From: Candidatus Hodarchaeaceae archaeon
GTDB lineage: Archaea; Hadarchaeota; Hadarchaeia; Hadarchaeales; Hadarchaeaceae
Assembly (NCBI GenBank): GCA_030018135.1
Contig: JASEGJ010000027.1
Location: 1 to 13,675, forward strand
Length of the DNA stretch: 13,675 bases
Reading direction: 5' to 3'
In this document: one piece after another, positions 5,832-13,607 of the stretch
How the letters are laid out: each line of letters starts with the position of its first letter
How positions within the stretch are numbered: the stretch's first letter is position 1
Made by a program: the position numbers and the translations under genes
Notes under the pieces: model-generated
Databases searched by the model: none
What the model saw: the letters and a program-made list of their open reading frames with translations, nothing else
Told to the model about the DNA's origin: nothing

Positions 5832-6770
5832 ATGCGATACGTAAAAGCCACTTCCATCGGCTCAGCAGCACGCGACGCGTTGAAGAGGTGTACCCTAGGT
5901 TCTGTGCACAGCGTGTTTGAGCGCACCTTCAATGTTTTGATTGGAGGCGAACTCATAGGCATTGGAAGGAGCGATGTAGCAAGGAGCCCAACAAACGTGA
6001 TTACGGATATTCCATCAAGCGCGAAGATGTCGTCGCTGGGCATTCGAAAAAACGATGAGGTTTTAACAGCGGGGAACTCGCTCGAGATCGGGGGTTGGCT
6101 TAGGATATCGCTGGATGGCGCCGAGATATGGCGCCCGCGGCGGCGAGTTGCCAAACCGCTTGAGGTCGAACTCATCAAAAATAATTTGTCGACGGCAGAA
6201 GAGTTTGCGAACAGCGGGCACTATAGGGATGGTTTGGGGCAACTGCTATTTTACATTGATGATGTCGTTTTTGGTACTGCTGCAGAAGACCCACAGCTAA
6301 ACCCAGTTGTACGGTCGGCTTTGCCGCACATCCTATCCCTATTAAGAGCGGTTGAGTCTAAAGATTTGGACCTAGTGAGGCAGAGCGCGGAAAAGCTCGC
6401 GGGACTTGGACCGGGGCTATCCCCCTCATCCGACGACATGCTAGCGGGCTTTATGTCCAGCCTAAGATGGACGATCAGCTCACTCGGCGGGAATCCTGCT
6501 TACATCGATGAGGTAAATCAAGCCATCTTGGTTTCGACCACTGGGAGGACGACACTTTTGAGCCAACAATTGTTGGGGCATGCCACAGCCGGCGAGGTAA
6601 ATGAGACAGTTGAGGGCCTGCTCGAAACTATTTTGGCTGGCAAGCCGAGCGAGGTGAGGGCCGCGACTGAAGAAGTTTTGGCGATGGGTGAAACCTCTGG
6701 AGTAGATACGATGGTCGGAATTTTGCTGGGTTCACGTTTGGGGCTGAAAATTTTCACAAACAAAAGTTAA
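5832..6770 (+). CDS. DUF2877 (AllH-like) protein
   Basis: This 312-residue protein belongs to DUF2877. The diagnostic blocks are GLGPGLSPSSDDMLAGF at 191-207 and GETSGVDTMVGILLG at 286-300. In bacteria AllH of this family works with AllF and AllG as a carbamoyltransferase on oxamate in allantoin breakdown, but many archaea carry stand-alone DUF2877 genes of unknown role. No AllF, AllG, carbamate kinase or ureide gene is visible here, so an oxamate role should not be assumed. ATG 5832 follows only a weak ribosome-binding site (GGAGCTGG near 5820-5827), consistent with a short leader from the TATA box at about 5795. The gene converges on the DUF5698 gene with 5 bases between stop codons. Predicted soluble; no signal peptide seen. 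Confidence 0.8.
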   Translation: MRYVKATSIGSAARDALKRCTLGSVHSVFERTFNVLIGGELIGIGRSDVARSPTNVITDIPSSAKMSSLGIRKNDEVLTAGNSLEIGGWLRISLDGAEIWRPRRRVAKPLEVELIKNNLSTAEEFANSGHYRDGLGQLLFYIDDVVFGTAAEDPQLNPVVRSALPHILSLLRAVESKDLDLVRQSAEKLAGLGPGLSPSSDDMLAGFMSSLRWTISSLGGNPAYIDEVNQAILVSTTGRTTLLSQQLLGHATAGEVNETVEGLLETILAGKPSEVRAATEEVLAMGETSGVDTMVGILLGSRLGLKIFTNKS

Positions 6771-6788
6771 AAAAATCACTTCTTTTTT
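6771..6788. terminator. Compact two-way oligo-T terminator between convergent genes
   Basis: The plus strand has TTCTTTTTT at about 6780-6788 just after the DUF2877 stop. The minus strand has seven T (from AAAAAAA at 6769-6775) directly after the DUF5698 stop. Oligo-T tracts without a hairpin are typical archaeal terminators, so one short stretch may serve both genes. Confidence 0.5.
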
Positions 6789-7309
6789 GCAACCCCTCTA
6801 ATAAATCCGCCGCTCTCGGACTTGACATCCATCACCGTATAAAATGCCCCCCTATCGTGCCTTTTAAGTATGTTAAGGAATTGCCGCGTGTCCTTTCTCC
6901 TGAAAACGATATTGTAAAGGGGTTTGGGCCCATCCAGACCGACGCCCCATATTGTCGTCACGCCAAACCCGGCCTTCCTAAATTTTCCCCCCAAGTCTGT
7001 CGAGCGATTTTTCGGCACCACGTATGCAAACGTATACCCAAGCGCGATCTTTTCCTCGACGAGACTACCGAGAAAGTTTCCAGCCGAAAATCCCAATGCA
7101 AACGCGAGGAGGTAGTGGATGCGACCTACGCTCAGCTGCGGGAGCACCTGGCTTAGGGCCGCCGCCCATAGCATTATCTCGAAAAAGCCGATTACGGCGC
7201 CAATTTTTCTTTGCCCGCGGATTATCATGATCTGGCGCAAAGTGCCCATCGAAACGTCGGTCATGCGGGCGAGGAAGATCAATAGGGAGCCGAGTAAAGC
7301 AGTCGACAT
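6776..7309 (-). CDS. UPF0316 membrane protein (DUF5698 + DUF2179)
   Basis: This 177-residue protein matches the UPF0316 family. An N-terminal hydrophobic domain of about three membrane segments (residues ~1-90) carries DVSMGTLRQIMIIRG, followed by GFFEIMLWAAAL and GFSAGNFLGSLVEEK. A C-terminal soluble DUF2179 domain (about 95-170) follows. The molecular role of the family is not established. ATG 7309 is preferred over TTG 7312 because GGGGTGA (7320-7314) lies 4 bases before the ATG but only 1 before the TTG. A TATA-like box at 7352-7344 gives it its own promoter. It is transcribed away from the large surface-protein gene, separated from it by 212 bases holding a terminator and a palindrome. 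Confidence 0.85.
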   Translation of the reverse strand: MSTALLGSLLIFLARMTDVSMGTLRQIMIIRGQRKIGAVIGFFEIMLWAAALSQVLPQLSVGRIHYLLAFALGFSAGNFLGSLVEEKIALGYTFAYVVPKNRSTDLGGKFRKAGFGVTTIWGVGLDGPKPLYNIVFRRKDTRQFLNILKRHDRGAFYTVMDVKSESGGFIRGVAKKK

Positions 7310-7343
7310 CAAGTCACCCCAAGGGGTTACATCTAGCTTCCTT

Positions 7344-7352
7344 GATAAAAAA
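7344..7352 (-). promoter_or_regulatory. TATA-like box for the UPF0316 gene
   Basis: Read on the minus strand this is TTTTTTATC, about 39 bases before ATG 7309. A start near 7323 would leave a leader of about 14 bases holding the GGGGTGA ribosome-binding site. Confidence 0.45.
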
Positions 7353-7373
7353 CAATATGGTCCTTTAGTTATG

Positions 7374-7389
7374 CCATAACTGGTTATGG
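7374..7389. repeat. 16-base palindrome, possible operator
   Basis: CCATAAC and GTTATGG form a perfect 7-base inverted repeat with a 2-base centre. It lies about 22 bases upstream of the TATA-like box of the UPF0316 gene, where an archaeal activator or repressor dimer could bind. No regulator gene is adjacent. Confidence 0.4.
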
Positions 7390-7453
7390 GCGTTGGTTGG
7401 AGATATCCTCATTTTAGCCACCCATATTTCTAGATCCAGATATATCGGGCCCC

Positions 7454-7491
7454 ATCGTTTTAAAAAATCAACGATTTTTCGGTTTAAAAAA
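7454..7491 (-). terminator. Oligo-T tracts and weak stem-loop ending the minus-strand ilv/surface-protein unit
   Basis: On the minus strand, 31-68 bases after the stop codon at 7522, there are two six-T tracts (7491-7486 and 7467-7462). A short stem ATCGT/ACGAT (7454-7458 with 7471-7475) encloses the second. Oligo-T tracts are the usual archaeal termination signal. Confidence 0.55.
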
Positions 7492-7521
7492 TTTGTCGCT
7501 TTGCTCAGCCAGATATTTTAC

Positions 7522-9459
7522 CTATGTTAAAGGCTCAAGCTTGGGCTCGCTCTGAAATACGAATCCTGGTTCGTTTTCCCCGTAATGCCAAGGCATCATC
7601 GCATAGTGCAACACGATCGGCCGTCCCTCGTGCTCGAACTCGAACCTCCAGGTGGGGTATGTGGCCACATTTGTCATCGCCGCTGCAGCATGGCAGGCTG
7701 CATCGAAGGGCACGACAACGATCCCCGAGGGCACTAGGTAGGCTAGCTCGAGATATGGGCCGTCGCGATAGCTATCCTTTGAGTAAAGCCATATGGAGCC
7801 GCCTGAGTGCGTCAGCCCCACGCCTGCAACCCCATCGCCCGCAAGCTCTGATCGGATGAACCGCGTGATATCCCAGCTAACCCACTCGCCGCGGATTATC
7901 TGCAGCTCTTGCAGGGCGGAACCGAGCGCAGGGCGGTTGTTCCAAGTTATCGATTTTTCGCTCCAGCCATCGTAGGTCACGCTGTGCGCCGTAATCCTCG
8001 GAGTCCCAGATCTATTGTAAACATATGCGCGGAGACAAGCACCCTCCAAACTGCCGGAAACAGTCGATAGATCGAATTTGAGGTAGGATTGCACGGCAGT
8101 GGGGTTGCCGTAGGGATCCCTCTTCCCTCCCACATATAATGTGTCTTTGGTTCCAAAATTTGAATTAGGGTTGAGTTCCTCGACGTACGCATCGTCGGTC
8201 GGAGAGATCCTTGCATCGGACACGATCAACATCTGCCAGGTGCGCTGTCTAAGCTGCGCGAGGGTCTGCAAGGGCGAACGAATCCATCCGACTGAGAAGG
8301 CATCCGCAACGGATGGATTGTACTCGAACTCAAAGTTTTCCGCACCGCTCAAAATTTCTCGCACCAGCCACGCTTTTTCAACCCCGCCCACGCGCCCGTT
8401 GTCCCATCCTCCGACCACGCGCAAGGTCGCCAGCCCCTCCTCTTCGGTCAACGTCTTATGATCGATGACAACATCGTGCAGCACTGGTGTCAGGTAGATG
8501 TTATCCGCGCGCAGGGTGGCGCGATACCTGATGAACCTCGCCGGAGGCGATGGTACCTCCAGCCCGTTCGTACACGCCTGCCAGCTGGACCAAGCGATGT
8601 TATCGTTGGAGGTGGATACCTCGAGGATTATCGAAGTGCCCATCGGTTCGCTGGATGTCCACGAGATCTTACCCCACTCAACCACCTCGCCGGCATCGTA
8701 AGCTGGAGATGTCAGGACGCCCGTGCTCATGTACTGCGGCGCGCAGGTTATCTCAAGGTATGGATGTCTGTCGCTATGTTGCCATTCCTTGGAGTCGAAC
8801 AACGCACGACCCAAATAGCCCACCTCGGGCGCGCCCCTTAAACAAAAGCTCACCACCCTATCGCCGTTAAACTCCCGCCCCACGAAATCGGTGATGCCCC
8901 AAGTATACCAGCCCGCGCCAGTTATCGCGACGGCATCGAGCCTGCTGCCATGGCTTGGCTTGTTGTTCCAGGTGATGGTGCGTTCGGACCAGCCGTCGTC
9001 GGCGACCTCGTGGCACGCCGCCATAAATTCTTCGAGTTCGAGCTTCCAGCAGTGGAGGTAAAGCTTGGCCTCGAGGATGGCGGATGAAACCTCCCCGAGG
9101 TCGAACTTCAAAAAGCCCCAATTTTTATACCCCTGCTTATCCAAGCGGGTGACCCAAATGCTGGTACGGTCGCCATAATTGGTGCTTGAATATTGATATT
9201 TTTCGTAAACGCTGGCGTCATCGGTCGGACGAACATAAATCCTCGCGCCCTGAAAGGTGGCTTGAAGCTTGACGTCGCCTGGGCTGCTCGTCACATCGAG
9301 GTTCTCGAGGTCGCCGATCTCGAAGTCCGTGCGCAAGGTCTGCGTCCAGCTACCCTCCCTGGGCCGAGAGTACTCCGCCCCGCGGTAGACCAAGCGAACC
9401 AAGACATCATCGCCCTCGCGCCGATATCCGATCGCATCGAGCACCTTACCGTCTCGCAA
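7522..9459 (-). CDS. Large surface protein with two DNRLRE-type beta-sandwich domains (5' end probably broken)
   Basis: The frame encodes 645 residues from TTG 9459. Two homologous domains are visible, at about 74-238 and 416-575. Each has a FLKFDL or YLKFDL strand, a GWSE[RK][TS]ITWNN[KR]P block and a final HPYLEI or GPYLEL strand, the signature of the DNRLRE/disaggregatase-related (CBM96-like) domain of secreted archaeal and bacterial proteins. A different beta-rich domain (about 245-335) lies between them. Such domains bind polysaccharide or build surface layers; no catalytic motif is recognised. The ORF lacks a signal peptide or membrane anchor, unusual for this class. TTG 9459 has no ribosome-binding site: the bases before it are CCCCCC. 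The frame stays open upstream into the end of the preceding membrane-anchored gene, so the true start is probably there, across a frameshift. Confidence 0.75.
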   Translation of the reverse strand: MRDGKVLDAIGYRREGDDVLVRLVYRGAEYSRPREGSWTQTLRTDFEIGDLENLDVTSSPGDVKLQATFQGARIYVRPTDDASVYEKYQYSSTNYGDRTSIWVTRLDKQGYKNWGFLKFDLGEVSSAILEAKLYLHCWKLELEEFMAACHEVADDGWSERTITWNNKPSHGSRLDAVAITGAGWYTWGITDFVGREFNGDRVVSFCLRGAPEVGYLGRALFDSKEWQHSDRHPYLEITCAPQYMSTGVLTSPAYDAGEVVEWGKISWTSSEPMGTSIILEVSTSNDNIAWSSWQACTNGLEVPSPPARFIRYRATLRADNIYLTPVLHDVVIDHKTLTEEEGLATLRVVGGWDNGRVGGVEKAWLVREILSGAENFEFEYNPSVADAFSVGWIRSPLQTLAQLRQRTWQMLIVSDARISPTDDAYVEELNPNSNFGTKDTLYVGGKRDPYGNPTAVQSYLKFDLSTVSGSLEGACLRAYVYNRSGTPRITAHSVTYDGWSEKSITWNNRPALGSALQELQIIRGEWVSWDITRFIRSELAGDGVAGVGLTHSGGSIWLYSKDSYRDGPYLELAYLVPSGIVVVPFDAACHAAAAMTNVATYPTWRFEFEHEGRPIVLHYAMMPWHYGENEPGFVFQSEPKLEPLT

Positions 9460-9526
9460 GGGGGGATGGTGATCGAGCGCGTAGAAATAGGCCGCGGCTA
9501 TCGCGACCGCCTCGAAGCTATTCCCC
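9460..9526 (-). other. Start-less coding continuation and suspected +1 frameshift site (AAAGGGGAATAG)
   Basis: The downstream frame is open from an in-frame TAA near 9610 to 9459 but has no ATG, GTG or TTG before 9459. Its last 21 codons (9522-9460) use the same G/C-rich third positions as the neighbours and encode a plausible hydrophobic stretch, including EAVAIAAAYFYALD. The upstream frame stops at TAG 9520-9518 right after GGGG (9526-9523). Dropping one G would join the two frames into a single protein of 823 residues. Confidence 0.6.
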
Positions 9527-9994
9527 TTTGCCCAGCCATAAAAATTCGGGAGCCGTATCTTCTTTTGGCAGTTCGATCTCCGGCAGCGCGGTTTCGATGG
9601 GCTCGGCGGAGATTATCACCCTATCGCTCCTACCCTGGACAAAGAGCTTTTCACCAGGGCCCGGAAGCGAGCGAACCTCTAGTTCCACGTTCACGCCAGA
9701 GTAATAGCTTTGTCCCTTTCGCATGCCCCGGATTATCGTTAGCACGATCGTGCGGTTGTCCACGCGTAGCTCGTAGTCGCTCCCGCCCACATCGGTGGGT
9801 AACACGTAGGTCGGCTGTTGCCGCACTAGGGCTGCGAAGCAGGCCCGAGCGATGTCGTCGACGAGCAGCTGTGCTTGCTCATCAACGCCCGCCTCTCGCT
9901 GTTTGCTCACCTGCATCACAAAAACGCCGCATAGGAGTACTGCCATCACAACGCTGAATAACAGATAAAATGGCAGATTTTCAGCGTCCGCCAC
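9518..9994 (-). CDS. Membrane-anchored secreted protein, possibly the N-terminal part of the DNRLRE protein
   Basis: This 158-residue frame has one strong N-terminal membrane segment (about residues 8-28, FYLLFSVVMAVLLCGVFVMQ), a helical stretch with DEQAQLLVDDIARAC, then a beta-rich domain with YELRVDNRTIVLTII. It resembles archaeal pilin-like or single-anchor surface proteins and is related to the gene upstream: ADAE near the start versus GDAV, and LRVDNRTIVL versus LRFENRALVV. GTG 9994 was chosen because GAGGGGG (10010-10004) lies 9 bases before it; it overlaps the upstream gene by 14 bases, so translation is coupled. The frame ends in a TAG directly behind a GGGG run, where the downstream protein's frame takes over, so it may be the anchor half of one long protein. 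No function is recognised. Confidence 0.65.
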   Translation of the reverse strand: MADAENLPFYLLFSVVMAVLLCGVFVMQVSKQREAGVDEQAQLLVDDIARACFAALVRQQPTYVLPTDVGGSDYELRVDNRTIVLTIIRGMRKGQSYYSGVNVELEVRSLPGPGEKLFVQGRSDRVIISAEPIETALPEIELPKEDTAPEFLWLGKGE

Positions 9995-10364
9995 TTACGA
10001 TAACCCCCTCGCCAGTTCGCTCAAGGGTTAATTTTGCCTGTCGTCCGCTGATCGAAGGACCGGTCACTTGCACGCCAACATCGTGAGTCCCTACATTTTT
10101 GTCGATAATCACAACAAGCGCGCGATTCTCAAAACGTAGCTCGCAGTTTGAAGGCACCGTGATGGTGAAAAACGTCCGAGTGCCCGAATCTTGATCCGCA
10201 AGTGTTTTTATCCTTTTCGCGAGTTCCTCAGCTTCTCGTCTGGACACCAGCTTTGCGTTTTCCTCGCGATAAGTACCGTACATACCAACAAACATGGTAC
10301 AAAAGATGGCCGCGAAAATAATGCCCGCCAACAACCTGAAGGCGACCACCGCATCCCCCTTCAA
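9981..10364 (-). CDS. Small membrane-anchored pilin-like protein
   Basis: This 127-residue protein has an N-terminal hydrophobic segment (about 8-30, FRLLAGIIFAAIFCTMFVGMYG), a charged helix with REAEELAKRIKTLADQ, and a beta-rich tail containing LRFENRALVVIID. The layout and two short blocks match the next gene downstream, suggesting duplication. TTG 10364 is preferred because it gives MKGDAV, which lines up with MADAEN of the paralogue, and KG|DA loosely fits an archaeal prepilin cleavage site. GTG 10349, with GGGGG 5 bases before it, is a real alternative. It starts 34 bases after ilvC with no TATA box in between, so it is probably read from the ilv transcript or a promoter inside ilvC. Function unknown; a pseudopilin or surface-layer component is a guess. 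Confidence 0.65.
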   Translation of the reverse strand: MKGDAVVAFRLLAGIIFAAIFCTMFVGMYGTYREENAKLVSRREAEELAKRIKTLADQDSGTRTFFTITVPSNCELRFENRALVVIIDKNVGTHDVGVQVTGPSISGRQAKLTLERTGEGVIVSGGR

Positions 10365-10398
10365 GACTTCAGCTTAGGTGACGATCGCGTCGCGGCGC

Positions 10399-11388
10399 TC
10401 ACTTTTCGATGCCAGCCCACTTCCGCAACTCTTGCCCAACCCGTTCAATGAGGTGCTCCCTTGCAGCCTCGCGCATCCGCTTTAGATTTTGAATCTCGTG
10501 CTGGCTCTCCTCGGCCCACTCCTTTGCAAATGCGCCGCTTTGAACGTCGGCCAATATTTTTTTCATCACCTCTCTCGCTCGCTCGTCGATCACCCATTTG
10601 CCGCGCGTCCTTCCGCCATATTCCGCGGTGTTGCTGACCGCCGCCATCATGCCCTCGATTCCACGCTCGTAGATCAAATCGACGATCAGCTTGAGTTCAT
10701 TTAAGCATTCGAAGTATGCGATCTCGGGCTGATAGCCGGCGTCCACGAGCGTCTCGAAGCCAGCCTTGATCAACTCGGAGACACCACCGACGAGCACAAC
10801 CTGCTCGCCGAAAAGGTCTGTCTCCACCTCCTCCCTAAAGGTCGTCTCGACCACGCCTATCCGTGTAAGCCCGATGCCCTTAGCCAATGCCAATGCAACC
10901 TGCTTTGCCAGTCCAGTATAGTCCTGCGCAACGGCTAGCAGACCGGGCACCCCTGAGCCCTGCTGGTACATGCGCCGCAGTATCGCCCCAGGTGCCTTGG
11001 GTGCAATCATTATCACGTCGACATCGCGGGGTGGCACGATCTGCTTGAAGTGGATGTTGAAGCCATGGCTGAAGCAAAGCGTCTTGCCCCTCGTCATCGC
11101 GTGCGAGATCTGCTCTCGATAAACTTGGGCTTGGTACTCGTCCGGTATCAGCACGTGGACGATATCGCCGCGCTTGGCTGCTTCTGCTATCTCAAAGACA
11201 TCAAAGCCATCAGCCAATGCTTGACCCCAGTAGCGATCGCCGCGCACGTTGCCAACGATAACCTCACAACCGGAGTCTCGAAGGTTGTTCGCCTGTGCGT
11301 GCCCTTGGTTGCCATAGCCAATTATCGCTGTGGTTTTACCCCTTAGCGCGCCTAAATCCGCATCCTTTTCATAGTATATTTTCGCCAT
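10399..11388 (-). CDS. ilvC: Ketol-acid reductoisomerase, class I
   Basis: This 329-residue enzyme performs the second common step of valine, leucine and isoleucine synthesis: Mg-dependent alkyl migration and reduction of acetolactate or acetohydroxybutyrate. The Rossmann motif GYGNQGHAQ (about 24-32) is followed by the catalytic-domain metal ligands ETDLFGEQ and [17 protein letters not shown], each with the D/E-x3-E pattern. Length fits the short class I form. The cofactor-specificity loop reads GNVRGDRYW (46-54): Asp51 and Tyr53 stand where NADPH-dependent enzymes usually have two serines, which suggests NADH or mixed use (inference). ATG 11388 has a strong site, GGGGGAGG, overlapping the ilvN stop codon, so translation is coupled. 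It is third in ilvB-ilvN-ilvC. Confidence 0.96.
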   Translation of the reverse strand: MAKIYYEKDADLGALRGKTTAIIGYGNQGHAQANNLRDSGCEVIVGNVRGDRYWGQALADGFDVFEIAEAAKRGDIVHVLIPDEYQAQVYREQISHAMTRGKTLCFSHGFNIHFKQIVPPRDVDVIMIAPKAPGAILRRMYQQGSGVPGLLAVAQDYTGLAKQVALALAKGIGLTRIGVVETTFREEVETDLFGEQVVLVGGVSELIKAGFETLVDAGYQPEIAYFECLNELKLIVDLIYERGIEGMMAAVSNTAEYGGRTRGKWVIDERAREVMKKILADVQSGAFAKEWAEESQHEIQNLKRMREAAREHLIERVGQELRKWAGIEK

Positions 11389-11390
11389 AT

Positions 11391-11400
11391 CCTCCCCCTA
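11391..11400 (-). promoter_or_regulatory. Ribosome-binding site of ilvC overlapping the ilvN stop
   Basis: On the minus strand TAGGGGGAGG merges the ilvN stop codon with a near-consensus ribosome-binding site, 2 bases before ATG 11388. This couples ilvC translation to ilvN. Confidence 0.7.
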
Positions 11401-11880
11401 GCTCATTTCCCTTGAGATTATCACCTGCCCCGAACGGACAACTTCTCGCAGGATGTCTTGGCCTAAGGCTTCGATTACTTTTTCAATATCCTCGTGGGTA
11501 CCGCTGACCTCGGCCACCAAAGTATTGTTTTTGGATTCCAAAATCCGCCCCCCTGCCTTCTCAACTTGGTGCATAACATTCCACATATCATCATCGCCTA
11601 GGCACTTTGTCTTGAGCAACGCGATTTCGCGAACGATGCTGGTCGCCTGGTCAATCACTTGGATATCGATGACCTGGGTGAGGCGAGCTATAAGCTTGCG
11701 CATGAATTCGGCAATATGATCGTCCGCCTGGAATAGGAGAATTATGCGTGCCAAACCGCTTGGCTCAATGCCAACGGTGATCGAATCGATGTTGATTTGC
11801 CTGCGCGTGAAAACCCGCGAAATCCTCATCATGACGCCAGGCGCATTTTCACACAATACCGAGAAAATTCGGACCTTCAC
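11398..11880 (-). CDS. ilvN: Acetolactate synthase small (regulatory) subunit
   Basis: This 160-residue protein has the normal two-domain layout. An N-terminal ACT domain (about 1-75) contains ENAPGVMMRISRVFTRR and INIDSITVG, and the C-terminal small-subunit domain (about 80-155) contains KAGGRILE. In known systems the ACT dimer binds valine, leucine or isoleucine and adjusts activity of the large subunit encoded just upstream. GTG 11880 is the start; GGGGTGG (about 11892-11886) lies 5 bases before it and overlaps the ilvB stop codon. The gap from ilvB is 10 bases and to ilvC 9 bases, a compact operon. Nothing unusual seen. Confidence 0.95.
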   Translation of the reverse strand: MKVRIFSVLCENAPGVMMRISRVFTRRQINIDSITVGIEPSGLARIILLFQADDHIAEFMRKLIARLTQVIDIQVIDQATSIVREIALLKTKCLGDDDMWNVMHQVEKAGGRILESKNNTLVAEVSGTHEDIEKVIEALGQDILREVVRSGQVIISREMS

Positions 11881-11890
11881 CTTGCCACCC

Positions 11891-13570
11891 CTAGGTCAGC
11901 ATTTGATCGAGCCGCCCGCCCGCTGGTACCATCGGCAGGACATGCTCATCTGGATCTATGATTATATCTAGCACCGCTGGCTTGCCGCACCTCAGCGCCT
12001 CCCGCAGCTTTGGTGCTATTTCGCTCGGCCTCGTAACGCGGTCGCCCCAAGCACCATAGGCCTCAGCGAGTTTCACGAAGTCTGGCGTCTCGCCCAAATA
12101 GACTGCCGAGCGACGCTTTTGGAAAAATATGTCCTGCCACTGCTTGACCATGCCGAGGTAGCGGTTGTCGAGGATACAGACCACAACGTTGATATTATTA
12201 TCGACGGCCGTAGCCAGCTCCTGAGAGTTCATTAGAAAACTTCCGTCACCAGCGACATCCACGACGTCGCAGTCCGGGCGGGCAACCTTTGCGCCGATGG
12301 ACGCCGGAAAGCCAAAGCCCATGGTGCCCAATCCGCCTGAGGATATAAAGTGCCTCGGCTTGCGCACGGTGAAATAGTGCGCCGCCCACATCTGGCACTG
12401 GCCGACCTCGGTCACCACTATTGCATTTTCGTCGAGCACTCCCATGATTTCCTTGATGACGCGCTGAGGCTTGATCGGCACATCGTCGTGGTTCATGCGG
12501 GGCGCGAGTTCCCCGCGCATTTTCTCGACGCGCTGAAGCCACTCGCTTGGCCTTTGTAGCCTTGCCTGTACGCGCAGACCGTCGATGATCGCCTTGAGCG
12601 CGTGTTTCGCATCGCCAACAACTGGCGCATCCACACGCACATTCTTGCTTATTTCGGATGGATCGATGTCGATATGTATAATTTTAGCTTTCGGCGCAAA
12701 ATATCGCACATCACCGGTTGCGCGGTCATCAAAGCGCACCCCGACGCCCAATAGCACATCGCACTCCGTGACCGCGATATTGGCCGCCATCCGACCGTGC
12801 ATGCCGAGCATACCTAATGCCAACGGATGGTCCTCGGGTATGGCCCCTTTGCCGAGCAGAGAAGTCGCAACGGGGGCGCCGAGCATTTCGGCCAGCGTTA
12901 GGACTTCGGACGATGCACCAGACCAAATGACACCCCCGCCCGCAAATATTAAAGGTCGCTTCGCCTGGACCAACAGGTTGACAGCCCTGCGAACTTGCTC
13001 GATGCTGGGCTCGAGCTTTGGGGACTTGGTATACTCGACTTCGGCAGGTATCTCCACATCCACCTCCTTCGCTTGCGCATCCTTCGGCATGTCGATATGT
13101 ACGGGGCCCGGTCTGCCCGTGGTCGCTATTTTGAACGCCAACCTGACCACGCGCGGTACATCTTCGGCCCTATGGACGATGAAGTTGTGCTTCGATATCG
13201 GCAGCATTATGCTCAGCATGTCGGCCTCCTGAAATGCATCGGTGCCCAACATCGAGCTGGGCACCTGCCCGCTGATGGCGATGACTGGCGAGCTATCCAT
13301 GTACGCGTTAAGGATGCCCGTCGTCAGATTTGTCGCGCCTGGGCCGGAGGTGGTCATGCACACGCCCGGCTTGCCGAGCACCCTAGCATAGCCATCCGCA
13401 GCGTGGGCGGCCCCCTGCTCATGTCTTACGAGTATGTGGCGGATATCTCGTTCATCGTAGAGAACGTCGTAAGTGGGGATGATCGCCCCGCCCGGCAGGC
13501 CAAAGATATGCTTGACCCCCTCCGCCTTCAGGGCCTCCAAGAGGGCCTTTGCGCCAGTCAACATAGTCAT
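11891..13570 (-). CDS. ilvB: Acetolactate synthase large (catalytic) subunit
   Basis: This protein of about 559 residues is a thiamine diphosphate and FAD enzyme that condenses two pyruvates, or pyruvate with 2-oxobutyrate, as the first step of branched-chain amino-acid synthesis. Visible blocks: LLEALKAEGVKHIFGLPGG at the N-terminus; RHEQGAAHAADGYAR with the Glu that activates thiamine; GPGATNLTTG; GGLGTMGFGFPASIGAK; and the thiamine/Mg site GDGSFLMNSQE followed by ILDN. Length and order fit the family with no gaps. Three in-frame starts are possible: GTG 13576, ATG 13570 and ATG 13564. None has a clear ribosome-binding site; ATG 13570 is a compromise. The TATA-like box at 13617-13608 would give a leader of about 17 bases. 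It heads the operon and is probably cytoplasmic. Confidence 0.96.
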   Translation of the reverse strand: MTMLTGAKALLEALKAEGVKHIFGLPGGAIIPTYDVLYDERDIRHILVRHEQGAAHAADGYARVLGKPGVCMTTSGPGATNLTTGILNAYMDSSPVIAISGQVPSSMLGTDAFQEADMLSIMLPISKHNFIVHRAEDVPRVVRLAFKIATTGRPGPVHIDMPKDAQAKEVDVEIPAEVEYTKSPKLEPSIEQVRRAVNLLVQAKRPLIFAGGGVIWSGASSEVLTLAEMLGAPVATSLLGKGAIPEDHPLALGMLGMHGRMAANIAVTECDVLLGVGVRFDDRATGDVRYFAPKAKIIHIDIDPSEISKNVRVDAPVVGDAKHALKAIIDGLRVQARLQRPSEWLQRVEKMRGELAPRMNHDDVPIKPQRVIKEIMGVLDENAIVVTEVGQCQMWAAHYFTVRKPRHFISSGGLGTMGFGFPASIGAKVARPDCDVVDVAGDGSFLMNSQELATAVDNNINVVVCILDNRYLGMVKQWQDIFFQKRRSAVYLGETPDFVKLAEAYGAWGDRVTRPSEIAPKLREALRCGKPAVLDIIIDPDEHVLPMVPAGGRLDQMLT

Positions 13571-13607
13571 TTGCACGACCGTCCAGCTATCCGTCTATTT
13601 TTTCGCG

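Noticed and set aside
9193-9957. Plus-strand open frame of 254 codons
   Set aside because: It is antisense to the two surface-protein genes, has no promoter or ribosome-binding site, and its product is Arg/Pro-rich low-complexity, typical of the opposite strand of a G/C-rich gene.
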